Positions 8,205 through 16,593 of a stretch of 35,449 nt of DNA are shown in pieces (positions within the stretch are counted from its first letter, which is position 1; each line of letters opens with the position of its first letter). Made by a program: the position numbers and the translations under genes. The notes beneath the pieces are model-generated. The model was not told the origin of the DNA, made no database searches, and saw nothing but the letters and a program-made list of their open reading frames with translations. This stretch comes from Caldisericota bacterium (GTDB lineage Bacteria > Caldisericota > Caldisericia > UBA6126), in contig PXBT01000161.1 of NCBI GenBank assembly GCA_003566815.1, positions 1-35,449 of the forward strand. The letters are read 5' to 3'.

Positions 8205-8984
8205 TTAACCTTTTTTAATTTCCAATATTCTATATTTCACAAACCCTTCCGGTGTGGGCACTTTAACAACTTCTTTGTTTTGTCGACCCATCATTGCTCT
8301 TCCAAAAGGAGAAGAATTGGAGATCAAATTTTTCAAAGGATCAGCTTCAAGAGTGCCTACAATCTTTATGGTTTCCTTGGTTTTGGTGGTTAGATTTTCC
8401 ACTCTTACCTTTGTTCCAACTTGTACACATGTTTCAATTCCTGACATCGCTTCATCGACAATAACAGCAGACTTAAGCAAATGCTCCAGCTCCTGAATTC
8501 TTGCTTCAATCATAGCTTGATCTCGCTTTGCTTCCTCATATTCAGAATTTTCTGATATATCTCCCAAAGCTCTTGCCTGACGAATGCGTTCAGCTACTTC
8601 AAGTCGCTTGTTTTGTTTCAAATCTTTCAGCTCTTTTTGGAGCATTTCCAACCCACGCTTTGTTAAAGTTGGCTTTTCTTCCTCGTCAATATTGTAGCTT
8701 CCTACATCTGCTACAGGGGGGCATTTATTATATTCATATGAAGTATCCATTTCTTCAGAATCATCATCAATAGGCCAATCTTCTTTGAGAGATTTTTTCT
8801 TTTTTGTTTTTGGTTCAGCTTGCTTTTTTGCTGGTTTTTTTGTTTTCTTGCTTGTTGCAGTTTTTTTTGATGCACTCGCTGTTTTACTGGTTGTAGCTTT
8901 TTTCTTTGTAGTAGCTGTTTTGCTACTGCTTTTTTTAGTTGTTTTTTCAGTTGTTTTTGTTTCTTTTTCTTCTTTGCTTGCCAT
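8205..8984 (-). CDS. greA: Transcription elongation factor GreA with a histone-H1-like N-terminal tail
   Basis: GreA rescues backtracked RNA polymerase by stimulating transcript cleavage. The normal GreA fold spans about residues 104-259: a coiled coil whose tip GDISENSEYEEAKRDQ carries the acidic residues that reach the polymerase centre, then the FKBP-like C-terminal domain (SPFGRAMMG). Preceding it is an extra 100 residues absent from ordinary 158-residue GreA. Residues 1-67 are almost all Lys, Thr, Ala and Ser (KKTATSKKTKKPAKK), and 69-104 form an acidic linker. AGGGAGAG precedes the ATG at 8984, so the long start is well supported. The tail probably binds nucleic acid; this is inference. 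Confidence 0.92.
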   Translation of the reverse strand: MASKEEKETKTTEKTTKKSSSKTATTKKKATTSKTASASKKTATSKKTKKPAKKQAEPKTKKKKSLKEDWPIDDDSEEMDTSYEYNKCPPVADVGSYNIDEEEKPTLTKRGLEMLQKELKDLKQNKRLEVAERIRQARALGDISENSEYEEAKRDQAMIEARIQELEHLLKSAVIVDEAMSGIETCVQVGTKVRVENLTTKTKETIKIVGTLEADPLKNLISNSSPFGRAMMGRQNKEVVKVPTPEGFVKYRILEIKKG

Positions 8985-9010
8985 ATAATCTCTCCCTATT
9001 TTTTATAATA

Positions 9011-9913
9011 TTACTTAAATCGCAGTACTGCGGGTTCAAATTTTAAGCGACTAAAAATATCCATAAACTCTTCTATGGTAATATTTTCAGTCTTTTTTTC
9101 AAGGATTGCGCAAACTAAAGCCTCTATCACATTGGTCGCAAATGATCTTCCTTGAAAATGAGGTGTTACCGTAGCTATAAGCTTAACTCCTCGTTTTTTA
9201 AGCTCGTCAATCTCATCTTGTGTAATAGAATTGGTAATGACAATTTTATCATTAGCTTCATGAGGAAAATGACGATAAATATAATGAAAATCTCCAGCAT
9301 AAATATCTGCCTCTTGATATAGTCGGGGAAATTTGGGAACAATCTCGTCCTGATCTTTTCCAACAGGATAAAGCCACTTAAATGGCAATCTCACCATGAG
9401 AGGCAATAGGGTGTAAGCCAAAGCATCCATTCCTCTACTGCTGGAAAAAGCTTTCTTCCCCAGGCCAAGAGCAAAAGGAATATCTCCCCACTTCACTTGA
9501 TAGCCAAGGTCTTTGAAGGTTTCATATAAATAATACCTGGAGACAGCAGATGGTATCAGCACCTTCATATCATTGTTGATAACCAATTGCTCATGTAGTG
9601 AACGGACTGCCATGCATTCAAGAGTTTTTTTGACACCAGATCCATCGGCCAGGGGAGTCTTTTTAATAACCCGGGTTACTTTCCAGGCATCTCGAAAAAT
9701 ATAGCGTTTATTTTTATAGTTCAAGTAAAGATCAAAACCACCCAAACCAAAAGCATCCACTTTGCCATCATGTTTTTTAAAAAGTTCTCTCATTTTGTCT
9801 GCATCGCCATCAGTGCCAATGCGCTCCAGTAAAATAGTCTCTCCCAGAATCTTTATTTCACTCTGATGATTCCTTTTGGAGGAACCAAGGCTTATGCTCA
9901 TTACATGTTTCAT
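9011..9913 (-). CDS. Quinate 5-dehydrogenase-like protein
   Basis: The 300-residue protein resembles a Bacillota family usually named quinate 5-dehydrogenase, recalled from the N-terminal SISLGSSKRN, the central GKVDAFGLGGFDLYL and the late TPHFQGRSFATNVIEALVCA. The family name is not backed by a clear nucleotide-binding GxGxxG here, so the enzymatic activity is uncertain. AGGTGAG lies just before the ATG. It sits between dusB and greA with short gaps (26 and 39 nt), so it is co-transcribed with translation genes. No shikimate or quinate pathway genes are nearby. Confidence 0.65.
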   Translation of the reverse strand: MKHVMSISLGSSKRNHQSEIKILGETILLERIGTDGDADKMRELFKKHDGKVDAFGLGGFDLYLNYKNKRYIFRDAWKVTRVIKKTPLADGSGVKKTLECMAVRSLHEQLVINNDMKVLIPSAVSRYYLYETFKDLGYQVKWGDIPFALGLGKKAFSSSRGMDALAYTLLPLMVRLPFKWLYPVGKDQDEIVPKFPRLYQEADIYAGDFHYIYRHFPHEANDKIVITNSITQDEIDELKKRGVKLIATVTPHFQGRSFATNVIEALVCAILEKKTENITIEEFMDIFSRLKFEPAVLRFK

Positions 9914-9952
9914 TTTCTCACCTTAATCAAGGATAATACTTCAACATTATAA

Positions 9953-10945
9953 TTAAAAAAAAGTGTTTTGATAGTTTCGAAGCAAGGTAAGCATTTCTTT
10001 TTTATTTTTCACTTTATTGACCTGATCGCGGATACGACAGGACTCAGGTTGACCATGAAAATAACCATGCAAGTGTTTTCGCATTTCTCTGACAGCCAGC
10101 AACTCGTCACCATAATATTCCAATTGTAGATCAAAATGATCGTAAATTGTTTGAAAGAGCACATCAGGGTTTACTTTTTCTCTGTCCAATAATTCAGGTT
10201 CCTCACCATCCAGAGCTCGATCAACCAATTTGAAAAACCAGGGCCTTCCTATGACAGCTCTGCCTATCATTACCGCATCTGCATTTGTATATTGCTGAAT
10301 AGCAAAAAAATCTTTGATACTTTTTACGCCTCCGTTTGCAATGACAGGAATATCGACACACTGCTTGACAGCTTTTATGGCATCCCAATTTTTTTTTCCT
10401 TTGGATCCTTGCTCTACGGTGCTACCATGAACTGCAATAGCTTTGACGCCTGCTTCCTGGGCTATCTGGGCTACTTCTTCGCAATTAATATGATCTCGAC
10501 TATAGCCAATCCTAATCTTTACTGTAACAGGGATAGCAACACTTTCCACCACTGCCTGCAAAATATCCTTTATTTTCATGGGATCTTTAAGAAGTGCTCC
10601 CCCGCAACCATTTTTTGTAATCTTGGGAGCTGGACAACCCATATTGATGTCCAACATTTCAAATCCTTTTTTCTCCACCACTTTGCTTGCTATGGCCATT
10701 TTCTCAGGTATAGCACCAAACAATTGCAAGTTGACAGGTCGCTCCTCGGGATCAAATTCAAGCATATGCATGGTTTTTTCATTGTTAAAACAAATCCCAA
10801 GGCTTGATATTAAATCGCTATAAACCAGACCTGCGCCAAACCTGCGGCATATTCTTCGGTAGGGAGAGTCTGTATAGCCTGCCATGGGGGCAAGCACTAC
10901 AGGATTTTCCAATTCAATCGAAGCTATGTTCCACGTTTTTTTCAT
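9953..10945 (-). CDS. dusB: tRNA-dihydrouridine synthase, DusB type
   Basis: This flavoprotein reduces uridines in the tRNA D-loop to dihydrouridine using NADPH. The FMN-binding TIM barrel is visible from VVLAPMAGYTDSPYRR near the N-terminus, through DINMGCPAPKITKNGCGGALL in the middle, to KIRIGYSRDH, AVHGST and IANGGVKS. The C-terminal helical domain contains REMRKHLHGYF, which contacts tRNA in the family. Length (330) is typical. The start lies 32 nt inside the end of coaX, so the genes are overlapped and probably coupled. Confidence 0.95.
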   Translation of the reverse strand: MKKTWNIASIELENPVVLAPMAGYTDSPYRRICRRFGAGLVYSDLISSLGICFNNEKTMHMLEFDPEERPVNLQLFGAIPEKMAIASKVVEKKGFEMLDINMGCPAPKITKNGCGGALLKDPMKIKDILQAVVESVAIPVTVKIRIGYSRDHINCEEVAQIAQEAGVKAIAVHGSTVEQGSKGKKNWDAIKAVKQCVDIPVIANGGVKSIKDFFAIQQYTNADAVMIGRAVIGRPWFFKLVDRALDGEEPELLDREKVNPDVLFQTIYDHFDLQLEYYGDELLAVREMRKHLHGYFHGQPESCRIRDQVNKVKNKKEMLTLLRNYQNTFF

Positions 10946-11696
10946 AAATCACTGAAAGACCTTTCAAGTTAAGATAGGGGTCCATATAGTCCACATATTT
11001 TAAGTTACTCGCTAATAAAGAGCATAGCCCCCCGGTCGCTATAACTTTTCCATTGGCCTCATTAAGTTCTTTGATGAATCCATCAATTAAATAGTCCACC
11101 ATACCCGTAAACCCATAATAAAAACCTGACTGCATGGACTGTATCGTATTTCTTCCAATAAATGCATCGGGTTTTCGAATATCTATTCTGGGCAGTTTGG
11201 AAGTTTTTGAAAATAAAGATTCAGCTGAGTTAACCATCCCAGGAGCAATAGCAACGCCCAATATTTCTTTTTTTGATGTAATGGCAGTTAAAACCGTTGC
11301 AGTTCCAAAGCTGATCATAATAGCAGGCAGGCTATAGGCATGCAAAATGCCCACAGCCCCTGCCACAATATCTGCTCCCAATTCTTTGGCATTCTCGGTG
11401 GAAATAGTTAAACCAGTTTTAATGCCTGGCTCGACAAATACCCATCTTTTTTTGATATAGCGCTTGATGAGAGCAAGGAAAACCGGATCAAGAGAGGGCA
11501 CCACCGAGCAAATACATACTCCTTGAATCCTGTCGAGGGAAAAAGGGATCATTTGCGAAAAAGACTGCAAATAAAACCAGTATTCATCAGAAGTTTTCCC
11601 ATGATCTGTAGCTACTTTAAAAGAATAGACCACTTGGTGCCCTTCCATAAAGCCAAACTTAATATTGGTATTTCCTGCATCAATCGCTAATATCAT
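10914..11696 (-). CDS. coaX: Type III pantothenate kinase
   Basis: The enzyme phosphorylates pantothenate with ATP, the first step of CoA synthesis; the type III form needs a monovalent cation and is not feedback-inhibited by CoA. ASKHA-fold motifs are clear: DAGNTNIKFG (phosphate loop) at residues 6-15, GADIVAGAVG, SFGTATVLTAI and ATGGLCSLLA. Length (260) is normal. GAAAGGA precedes the ATG at 11696. It lies 20 nt behind an ECF S-component gene, which suggests that transporter may carry pantothenate. Confidence 0.96.
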   Translation of the reverse strand: MILAIDAGNTNIKFGFMEGHQVVYSFKVATDHGKTSDEYWFYLQSFSQMIPFSLDRIQGVCICSVVPSLDPVFLALIKRYIKKRWVFVEPGIKTGLTISTENAKELGADIVAGAVGILHAYSLPAIMISFGTATVLTAITSKKEILGVAIAPGMVNSAESLFSKTSKLPRIDIRKPDAFIGRNTIQSMQSGFYYGFTGMVDYLIDGFIKELNEANGKVIATGGLCSLLASNLKYVDYMDPYLNLKGLSVIYEKNVEHSFD

Positions 11697-11716
11697 GATT
11701 TAATCCTTTCGAAACA

Positions 11717-12256
11717 TCAGCTTGCTTTAGGCTTTCTCAAATAAGCCAACCAAACGGTGAAAATAGCTGGAGCAATAACAGCTGCCAAAACTGCTTCTGT
11801 TATTATTACAGGTATAGCACCAATCACAACAGCCAAATTAGCTTCGAGAGTTTCTCCAAATACTCTGAATATAGTTGCCAGACCCAAGGTAACAGCAGAA
11901 TTGGTAAATGATCCTAAAACACCAGCGCTTGCTGCTGCAATCATTTTTTTCTTGTCAAACCTGCTAACAAACATAAACACAAAGCCAGCAACAAGACCAA
12001 TCAGGGGCCTGGCTGGAAAGAGGACAAACCAGGGAAACATAGGAAATTGCTGAATTGCAAAAGCACCAAATACACAACCTGTCATAACTCCATACCATGG
12101 CCCCAGCATAATTCCAGCTAAAATCACCGGGATATGGAATATGGTAGCTCCAGCAATAGGCAAGGGAAGAGGAATAAAACCCCAGCCAGTAAATCCTAAA
12201 ACTAAAGAAATTGAAATTAACATAGCACCTAAAACTAATTTTTTGGTCTCACTCAT
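11717..12256 (-). CDS. ECF transporter substrate-binding (S) component, possibly for pantothenate
   Basis: A 179-residue integral membrane protein of about six helices, beginning with the S-component signature in which the first helix carries the Ala motif for docking to the EcfT subunit (KLVLGAMLISISLVLGF). It continues with HIPVILAGIMLGPWYG, shared with FolT/PanT/ThiW-type members. Substrate cannot be read directly; neighbouring coaX makes pantothenate (PanT) the best guess. The general energising module (EcfA1-A2-T) is not in this window. GGAG lies 10 nt before the ATG and is partly folded into a leader hairpin. Confidence 0.85.
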   Translation of the reverse strand: MSETKKLVLGAMLISISLVLGFTGWGFIPLPLPIAGATIFHIPVILAGIMLGPWYGVMTGCVFGAFAIQQFPMFPWFVLFPARPLIGLVAGFVFMFVSRFDKKKMIAAASAGVLGSFTNSAVTLGLATIFRVFGETLEANLAVVIGAIPVIITEAVLAAVIAPAIFTVWLAYLRKPKAS

Positions 12257-12266
12257 AATTCATAGG

Positions 12267-12335
12267 CTCCGATCTTTCAAAGTATCGGGCACCACACCTA
12301 CCTTTCATTTAAGAGTATGGTCTTTTCAGTACCAT
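12267..12335 (-). promoter_or_regulatory. Structured leader of the S-component/coaX operon
   Basis: On the minus strand two short hairpins precede the gene: ATGGT...ACCAT (12317-12335) and CCGAT...ATCGG (12269-12288). The 3' arm of the second includes the last two bases of the GGAG ribosome binding site, so folding could limit translation. It does not match any riboswitch consensus I can recall (TPP, THF, preQ1). Confidence 0.3.
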
Positions 12336-12345
12336 CTTGCATTTA

Positions 12346-12373
12346 ATTCTAAAATAGGTATTATTTTTTGCAA
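12346..12373 (-). promoter_or_regulatory. Probable promoter of the S-component-coaX-dusB-greA-lysS operon
   Basis: Read on the minus strand, TTGCAA (12368-12373) and TAGAAT (12346-12351) are 16 nt apart. The leader would be about 80-85 nt long. Spacing is slightly short. Confidence 0.45.
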
Positions 12374-12418
12374 TGAGAAAAATTGAATGGATTTATTGGA
12401 AAGGATTTGTGATAGTAA

Positions 12419-12664
12419 ATGGATAATGCTGTTGCCACAGTACGATTAATCAGTCAAATCGTGCTTTTTCTCTCTTCTTCGGGAATTATAATTGGATATT
12501 TGCTCCAGTCACCAAAATCTGCAGGTCTTGGCGCTATCTCGGGAAGTGCTTCAATATTTCGCTCCCGCAAACCGATTGATGCTTTTCTTGATAAAGTTAT
12601 CACCTGGTCTGCTGTATTTTTTGTGATTTCCACCTTTCTTTTGGCAATTATACGGCAGAGTTGA
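12419..12664 (+). CDS. secG: Preprotein translocase subunit SecG
   Basis: SecG is the small third subunit of the SecYEG channel and assists SecA-driven export. The 81-residue protein has two membrane helices (about 7-26 and 58-77) joined by the typical cytoplasmic loop LLQSPKSAGLGAISGSASIF followed by RSRKP and FLDK, matching the SecG pattern. A stop codon lies directly before the ATG, so the start cannot be further upstream in frame; the AAAGGA is rather distant (about 14 nt). A tRNA cluster follows after 26 nt. Confidence 0.93.
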   Translation: MDNAVATVRLISQIVLFLSSSGIIIGYLLQSPKSAGLGAISGSASIFRSRKPIDAFLDKVITWSAVFFVISTFLLAIIRQS

Positions 12665-12690
12665 ATTTTGAATTTTTTTTAGTATTATAT

Positions 12691-12772
12691 GCCGAGGTGG
12701 CGGAATTGGTAGACGCGCACGCTTGAGGGGCGTGTGGAGCAATCCGTGTGGGTTCGATTCCCACTCTCGGTA
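12691..12772 (+). tRNA. tRNA-Leu (anticodon GAG)
   Basis: The acceptor GCCGAGG pairs with TCTCGGT (two G-U pairs). The anticodon stem CACGC/GCGTG encloses TTGAGGG, giving GAG, which reads CUC/CUU. A long variable arm as expected for Leu lies between, and the T-arm is GTGGG-TTCGATT-CCCAC. CCA is not encoded. Confidence 0.95.
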
Positions 12773-12786
12773 CTTGAATGTGTAAA

Positions 12787-12858
12787 GGGCGGATAGTTCA
12801 GCGGTAGAACGCCTCGCTTACACCGAGGAAGTCACAGGTTCAAATCCTGTTTCGCCCA
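12787..12858 (+). tRNA. tRNA-Val (anticodon TAC)
   Basis: The acceptor GGGCGGA pairs with TTCGCCC. The anticodon stem CCTCG/CGAGG holds CTTACAC, giving TAC. The T-arm is ACAGG-TTCAAAT-CCTGT. CCA is not encoded. Confidence 0.95.
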
Positions 12859-12912
12859 CTTTGGCGAGTAGGATTGAAAAAGAAAGTGCAAGGAATTGAA
12901 AACTTGGAATAT

Positions 12913-12986
12913 GGGGTCGTGGTGTAGCGGTTCAACACGCCAGCCTGTCACGCTGGAGACCGCGGGTTCAAATCCCGTCGATCCCG
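12913..12986 (+). tRNA. tRNA-Asp (anticodon GTC)
   Basis: The acceptor GGGGTCG pairs with CGATCCC. The anticodon stem CCAGC/GCTGG holds CTGTCAC, giving GTC. Discriminator base is G, as expected for Asp. CCA is not encoded. Confidence 0.95.
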
Positions 12987-12992
12987 TTTTAT

Positions 12993-13068
<76 letters not shown>

Positions 13069-13086
13069 TCCATTATAAAGTCAAAC

Positions 13087-14136
13087 TTATTCGATCTTAA
13101 ACTCAGATAATATTTTCTGAAATGGTTTTGCTATATTTTTACAATCATCATCATACGTGCAGTCTTCTTTTAATAATCGGGCTGTTTTGTTTAATTTTGC
13201 TTGATAAATTGACATATTCCATTCTCGGTGGCTAAATACATATCGCATTTCTCCTATTTTTTGCACAATTTTTACAGATTGGCCATATTTCTCCTTAAAT
13301 GCCTTTTCCATGGCTGAAGTCTTTTCAATGTACACCATAGGTAATCCCCAAAAATCTGACAAAAGAGCTTCGTTTTTTCTTGAGACCAGATAAACAGTGT
13401 TCAGGGTTTCGATCAAAAATACAGCCCATTCTTCTTTTATGGCGGAACTTTTTTTCTTTTTTACGGGCAATTCCTCCTGGGCTTGATGCAAATTTGCAAA
13501 ACATAAGCCCGTCAAAGGACAAAGTAGACATTTTGGGTTTTTGGACAGGCACATCATCGCCCCCAACTCCATCAATGCCTGCGTAAAGTCTCCACATCGA
13601 TCAACGGGAAAATACTGTTGCAAAAAGCCTTCAATATTCTTTTTCGTAATATCTTTGGTCACATCATCCCTTATCCCCTTAAATCGACTGATAACTCTTG
13701 CCACATTGCCATCAACTGCAGGACAGGGCTTGTCCAAAGCTATGCTCATCAATGCCCCTGCAGTATACCTCCCTATACCCGGGAGACTAAGCCAGTCCTC
13801 AAAACTTTTTGGAAAAACCCCTTTGTGTTCATAGTAAATTATTTGAACTGCTTGATGCAGTTGCTTTCCTCTGCGATAATATCCCAGCCCATTCCATGCA
13901 TTGAGTACATCCTCTATGGGAGACAAAGCTAAATCCTCAAGGGATGGAAACCGTTCAATAAAACGCAAATAAAAAGGAATAGCCTGTTCTACTCGGGTTT
14001 GCTGGAGCATAACTTCAGATACCCATATCCTGTAAGGATCATTTTCACCTCTCCAAGGCATGGATCTCTTGGCTTTATCAAACCATTGAAGCAGTCTTTG
14101 TGTCCAATCTGTTTCGATTTTATTATTCTTCATCAT
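13087..14136 (-). CDS. mutY: A/G-specific adenine DNA glycosylase MutY
   Basis: MutY removes adenine mispaired with 8-oxoguanine. The HhH-GPD domain spans about residues 25-215: SEVMLQQTRVEQ with catalytic Glu41, LPGIGRYTAGA (helix-hairpin-helix) and VDGNVARVISR with catalytic Asp142. The [4Fe-4S] ligands are Cys196, Cys203, Cys206 and Cys212 (C-x6-C-x2-C-x5-C). The C-terminal 120 residues form the NUDIX-like domain that recognises 8-oxoG. Length (349) is normal. It starts 11 nt after the tRNA-Gln gene on the same strand, with no strong ribosome binding site; two ATG codons in tandem open the ORF. Confidence 0.96.
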   Translation of the reverse strand: MMKNNKIETDWTQRLLQWFDKAKRSMPWRGENDPYRIWVSEVMLQQTRVEQAIPFYLRFIERFPSLEDLALSPIEDVLNAWNGLGYYRRGKQLHQAVQIIYYEHKGVFPKSFEDWLSLPGIGRYTAGALMSIALDKPCPAVDGNVARVISRFKGIRDDVTKDITKKNIEGFLQQYFPVDRCGDFTQALMELGAMMCLSKNPKCLLCPLTGLCFANLHQAQEELPVKKKKSSAIKEEWAVFLIETLNTVYLVSRKNEALLSDFWGLPMVYIEKTSAMEKAFKEKYGQSVKIVQKIGEMRYVFSHREWNMSIYQAKLNKTARLLKEDCTYDDDCKNIAKPFQKILSEFKIE

Positions 14137-14147
14137 TAAAATAAAAA

Positions 14148-14220
14148 CTGCCCGACAAGGAGTCGAACCTTGACTTTCCTGATCCAGAGTCAGGCGTGTT
14201 GCCAGTTACACCATCGGGCA
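14148..14220 (-). tRNA. tRNA-Gln (anticodon CTG)
   Basis: Read on the minus strand, the acceptor TGCCCGA pairs with TCGGGCA. The anticodon stem CCTGA/TCAGG holds CTCTGGA, giving CTG (codon CAG). The T-arm is CAAGG-TTCGACT-CCTTG. Discriminator is G and CCA is not encoded. It lies just upstream of mutY. Confidence 0.95.
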
Positions 14221-14295
14221 ATAAACGAATATAATTCTACAGAGAATAGCTTTGAGTTTCAAGCAACAAGTTTTAATTATAATTAATTGAGCTTG

Positions 14296-15999
14296 TCAAA
14301 GAGGCAAAGGTAAGGAGAAAAAAAACCTTGCTCCCATATTTTGCTCGCCTTCCGCCCTAACATTCCCGCCATGACGATTTACAATCCGTTCCACTAATGC
14401 CAAGCCTATGCCTGTACCTTTAAATTCATCATCTCCATGCAAACGTTCAAATGTTTTAAATAGCTTATCTTTATACTGCTCATCAAACCCTACTCCATTG
14501 TCCCGAACACCATATTCCACCCACTGGTCTTTCTTAAATCCACTAATTTTAATCTTAACCTGTTCGCGTGTTTTAGAAAATTTCAAAGCATTTTCAATCA
14601 AATTCAACCAGACTTGCCTTATCAAAACAGGGTCGCCAAATGCTTCAGGAAGATCATCCACCTGAATTTGGATAAGATTGCTATCTCTGGTTTGCATAAG
14701 CTCTTTTATGCATTGGGAAACCAGCTCATTGCAATCTATTCTCTGCTTTTTGATTTCACTTTGGGTTACTTTGGACATAAACAACAAACCTTTAATCAGC
14801 TCATCCATTCGTACGGCATTATCTTTAATAATCGACAGCATTCTGGAGCCTTCCTCCCCTAATGCCTCGCTATAATCATCCATAATAATATTTGAAAAAC
14901 CATTGATGGCTCGCAGGGGTGCTCTTAGATCATGGGACACCGAATAGGAGAAAGCCCGTAAAGCCTTGTTCATTTCTTCCAACTCGCTGGTTCTAATCTT
15001 TACACGCTGATCGAGCTCTTCATTCATTTGGATCATTTGTTTTTTGATTTGTGCTTTTTCGGTGATGTCGCGAATAATCAAGACTATATATTGCACCTTA
15101 TGTTGTGCATCTCTAATGGCTTTCCCGTTAATTTCAAGGTCAATAGGTCTCCCTTTACAGCTTTTCCCTTTAAATTCTTCAGCATTCAAGCAAGATCCTT
15201 TCAGCATTTCATTTATTTTTTCTCTTAACCTGTCTCTTTCTTCGGGAATAATAAATTTGTCGATTTTTTGACCCATGATTTCGCTTTCCTGTTCACATTG
15301 AAACAACGGGAAGGCTACAGGTGAGCACATTTTTACAATTCCATCCGCATCGGTGATGGTTATATTGTCTGGAGAAGCAAACAAAATAGACCGATATAAG
15401 GCTTCACTTTTTTTCAATTCTTCAGCAACATGATACCGGGACAAAATTAAATTTAAGATACAGCCTATCAATACAGTAGTAGCTGGGTATACCGTCAAAG
15501 AAGGAAAGATCATTTGCTGGATAGTTCTCCAGGCGAGATCCGAAGGCAATAAAAACAGCAACAAAATCATTGATACATGCACCAGTAATCCAAAATTAAG
15601 TAACAGTAGGGGAGTAATCACAACTTTCTTATGCTTGATGAAAGAGAAAAACAATATCCCCCAACCAGCAGAACTTAAAGCCACCAAAGATCCCGCAAAT
15701 GTTCCCGCTCCACCCTGATAGATGCGAAAAGCTATAACCATAATGGTAGCAACCAAAGCACTGATGGGCCCAAAGAAAAGACCAGAAAAACTGATCAAGA
15801 CAGATCGCCCATCAAAATGAATGCCTGGATAAAGCTGTGCTGGCATCAGCATACCAATAATAGCACCTGCGCCAAACAACAATCCTCTCAGGATTTTTCT
15901 TTCTTGGTTTTTATGATGATCAGCTCCTATCAAACAAGCCAATATGCTCAATAAAGCTATCATCCCCAGGTTAAACACAATTTCAATAAACAGCTTCAT
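14296..15999 (-). CDS. Membrane sensor histidine kinase (5TM-LytS type, PAS, HisKA, HATPase)
   Basis: The 567-residue kinase starts with a 5TMR-LYT membrane sensor domain (about 1-190), recognised from YPGIHFDGRSVLISFSGLFFGP and FRIYQGGAGTFAGS. A PAS domain follows (about 198-315; ITITDADGIVKM, then IIRDITEKAQ). A coiled linker leads to HisKA, with phospho-acceptor His356 in SYSVSHDLRAPL. The HATPase domain has NLIENALKFS, DNGVGFD and GTGIGLALVERIV. The catalytic part resembles the bacteriophytochrome/Cph1 group, whose partners are single-domain regulators. Its gene is 6 nt behind just such a regulator. The ligand is unknown; LytS-type sensors respond to cell-wall or membrane signals or small metabolites. 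Confidence 0.93.
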   Translation of the reverse strand: MKLFIEIVFNLGMIALLSILACLIGADHHKNQERKILRGLLFGAGAIIGMLMPAQLYPGIHFDGRSVLISFSGLFFGPISALVATIMVIAFRIYQGGAGTFAGSLVALSSAGWGILFFSFIKHKKVVITPLLLLNFGLLVHVSMILLLFLLPSDLAWRTIQQMIFPSLTVYPATTVLIGCILNLILSRYHVAEELKKSEALYRSILFASPDNITITDADGIVKMCSPVAFPLFQCEQESEIMGQKIDKFIIPEERDRLREKINEMLKGSCLNAEEFKGKSCKGRPIDLEINGKAIRDAQHKVQYIVLIIRDITEKAQIKKQMIQMNEELDQRVKIRTSELEEMNKALRAFSYSVSHDLRAPLRAINGFSNIIMDDYSEALGEEGSRMLSIIKDNAVRMDELIKGLLFMSKVTQSEIKKQRIDCNELVSQCIKELMQTRDSNLIQIQVDDLPEAFGDPVLIRQVWLNLIENALKFSKTREQVKIKISGFKKDQWVEYGVRDNGVGFDEQYKDKLFKTFERLHGDDEFKGTGIGLALVERIVNRHGGNVRAEGEQNMGARFFFSLPLPL

Positions 16000-16005
16000 C
16001 CCTCT

Positions 16006-16488
16006 TTATCCTTGTTTTGGAAAAGATCTGCAGTCAGGCATGTTTCGGGGGCAATTTTGATTTAATAAAAGCCAGTACATACCAATCTCATTAACAGCTT
16101 CCGTAAATTTATGAAAATCAACTGGCTTGATAATATAGCTATTGACGCCAAGCTTATAAGTTTCCATCAAATCCTTGTCTTCCCTTGAAGAAGTAAGCAC
16201 CACTACAGGGATATGCGAAGTGGATGAACTCGCTTTCAATTTTTTTAAAATTTCTATACCATCTATCTTGGGTAGTTTTAAGTCCAACAATATTAACCTG
16301 AGTCGTTGGGTTTGAGAGCCAGGCATATCAAAATCTTTGTGAAAAATAAACTGGATTGCTTCCTCTCCATCATGAGCGACATGAATTTGATTGCATAGAT
16401 TATTTTTTTTAAAGGCTCTCATGGTCAGCTCAAGATCATTGGGGTTGTCTTCAACTAATAAAATTTCAACTAATTCATCTTTAAGCAT
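16006..16488 (-). CDS. Single-domain response regulator, Rcp1-like
   Basis: A 160-residue receiver-only protein. The acidic pair is in LLVEDNPNDLEL, the phospho-acceptor Asp in LILLDLKLPKIDG, the Thr/Ser switch in VVVLTSS, and the Lys in IIKPVDF. There is no DNA-binding or enzymatic output domain. The C-terminus MYWLLLNQNCP matches the Rcp1-type regulators that work with phytochrome-like kinases. GGAGG lies 10 nt before the ATG. The kinase gene follows after 6 nt, so the two form a pair. The output must be protein contact or relay to another protein, possibly the hybrid kinase encoded nearby. Confidence 0.93.
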   Translation of the reverse strand: MLKDELVEILLVEDNPNDLELTMRAFKKNNLCNQIHVAHDGEEAIQFIFHKDFDMPGSQTQRLRLILLDLKLPKIDGIEILKKLKASSSTSHIPVVVLTSSREDKDLMETYKLGVNSYIIKPVDFHKFTEAVNEIGMYWLLLNQNCPRNMPDCRSFPKQG

Positions 16489-16593
16489 AATCCGTTAGCC
16501 TCCATAGAAAAGACTATTAAAAAGCTACCTACATTTGCTTAGATTATAATTGGTAATTTTACATAAGATAGTAAAACTAAGATGAATTTTTAA

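Noticed and set aside
12257-12340. TPP, THF or preQ1 riboswitch ahead of the S-component
   Set aside because: None of the conserved core sequences I can recall is present; only short unspecific hairpins.
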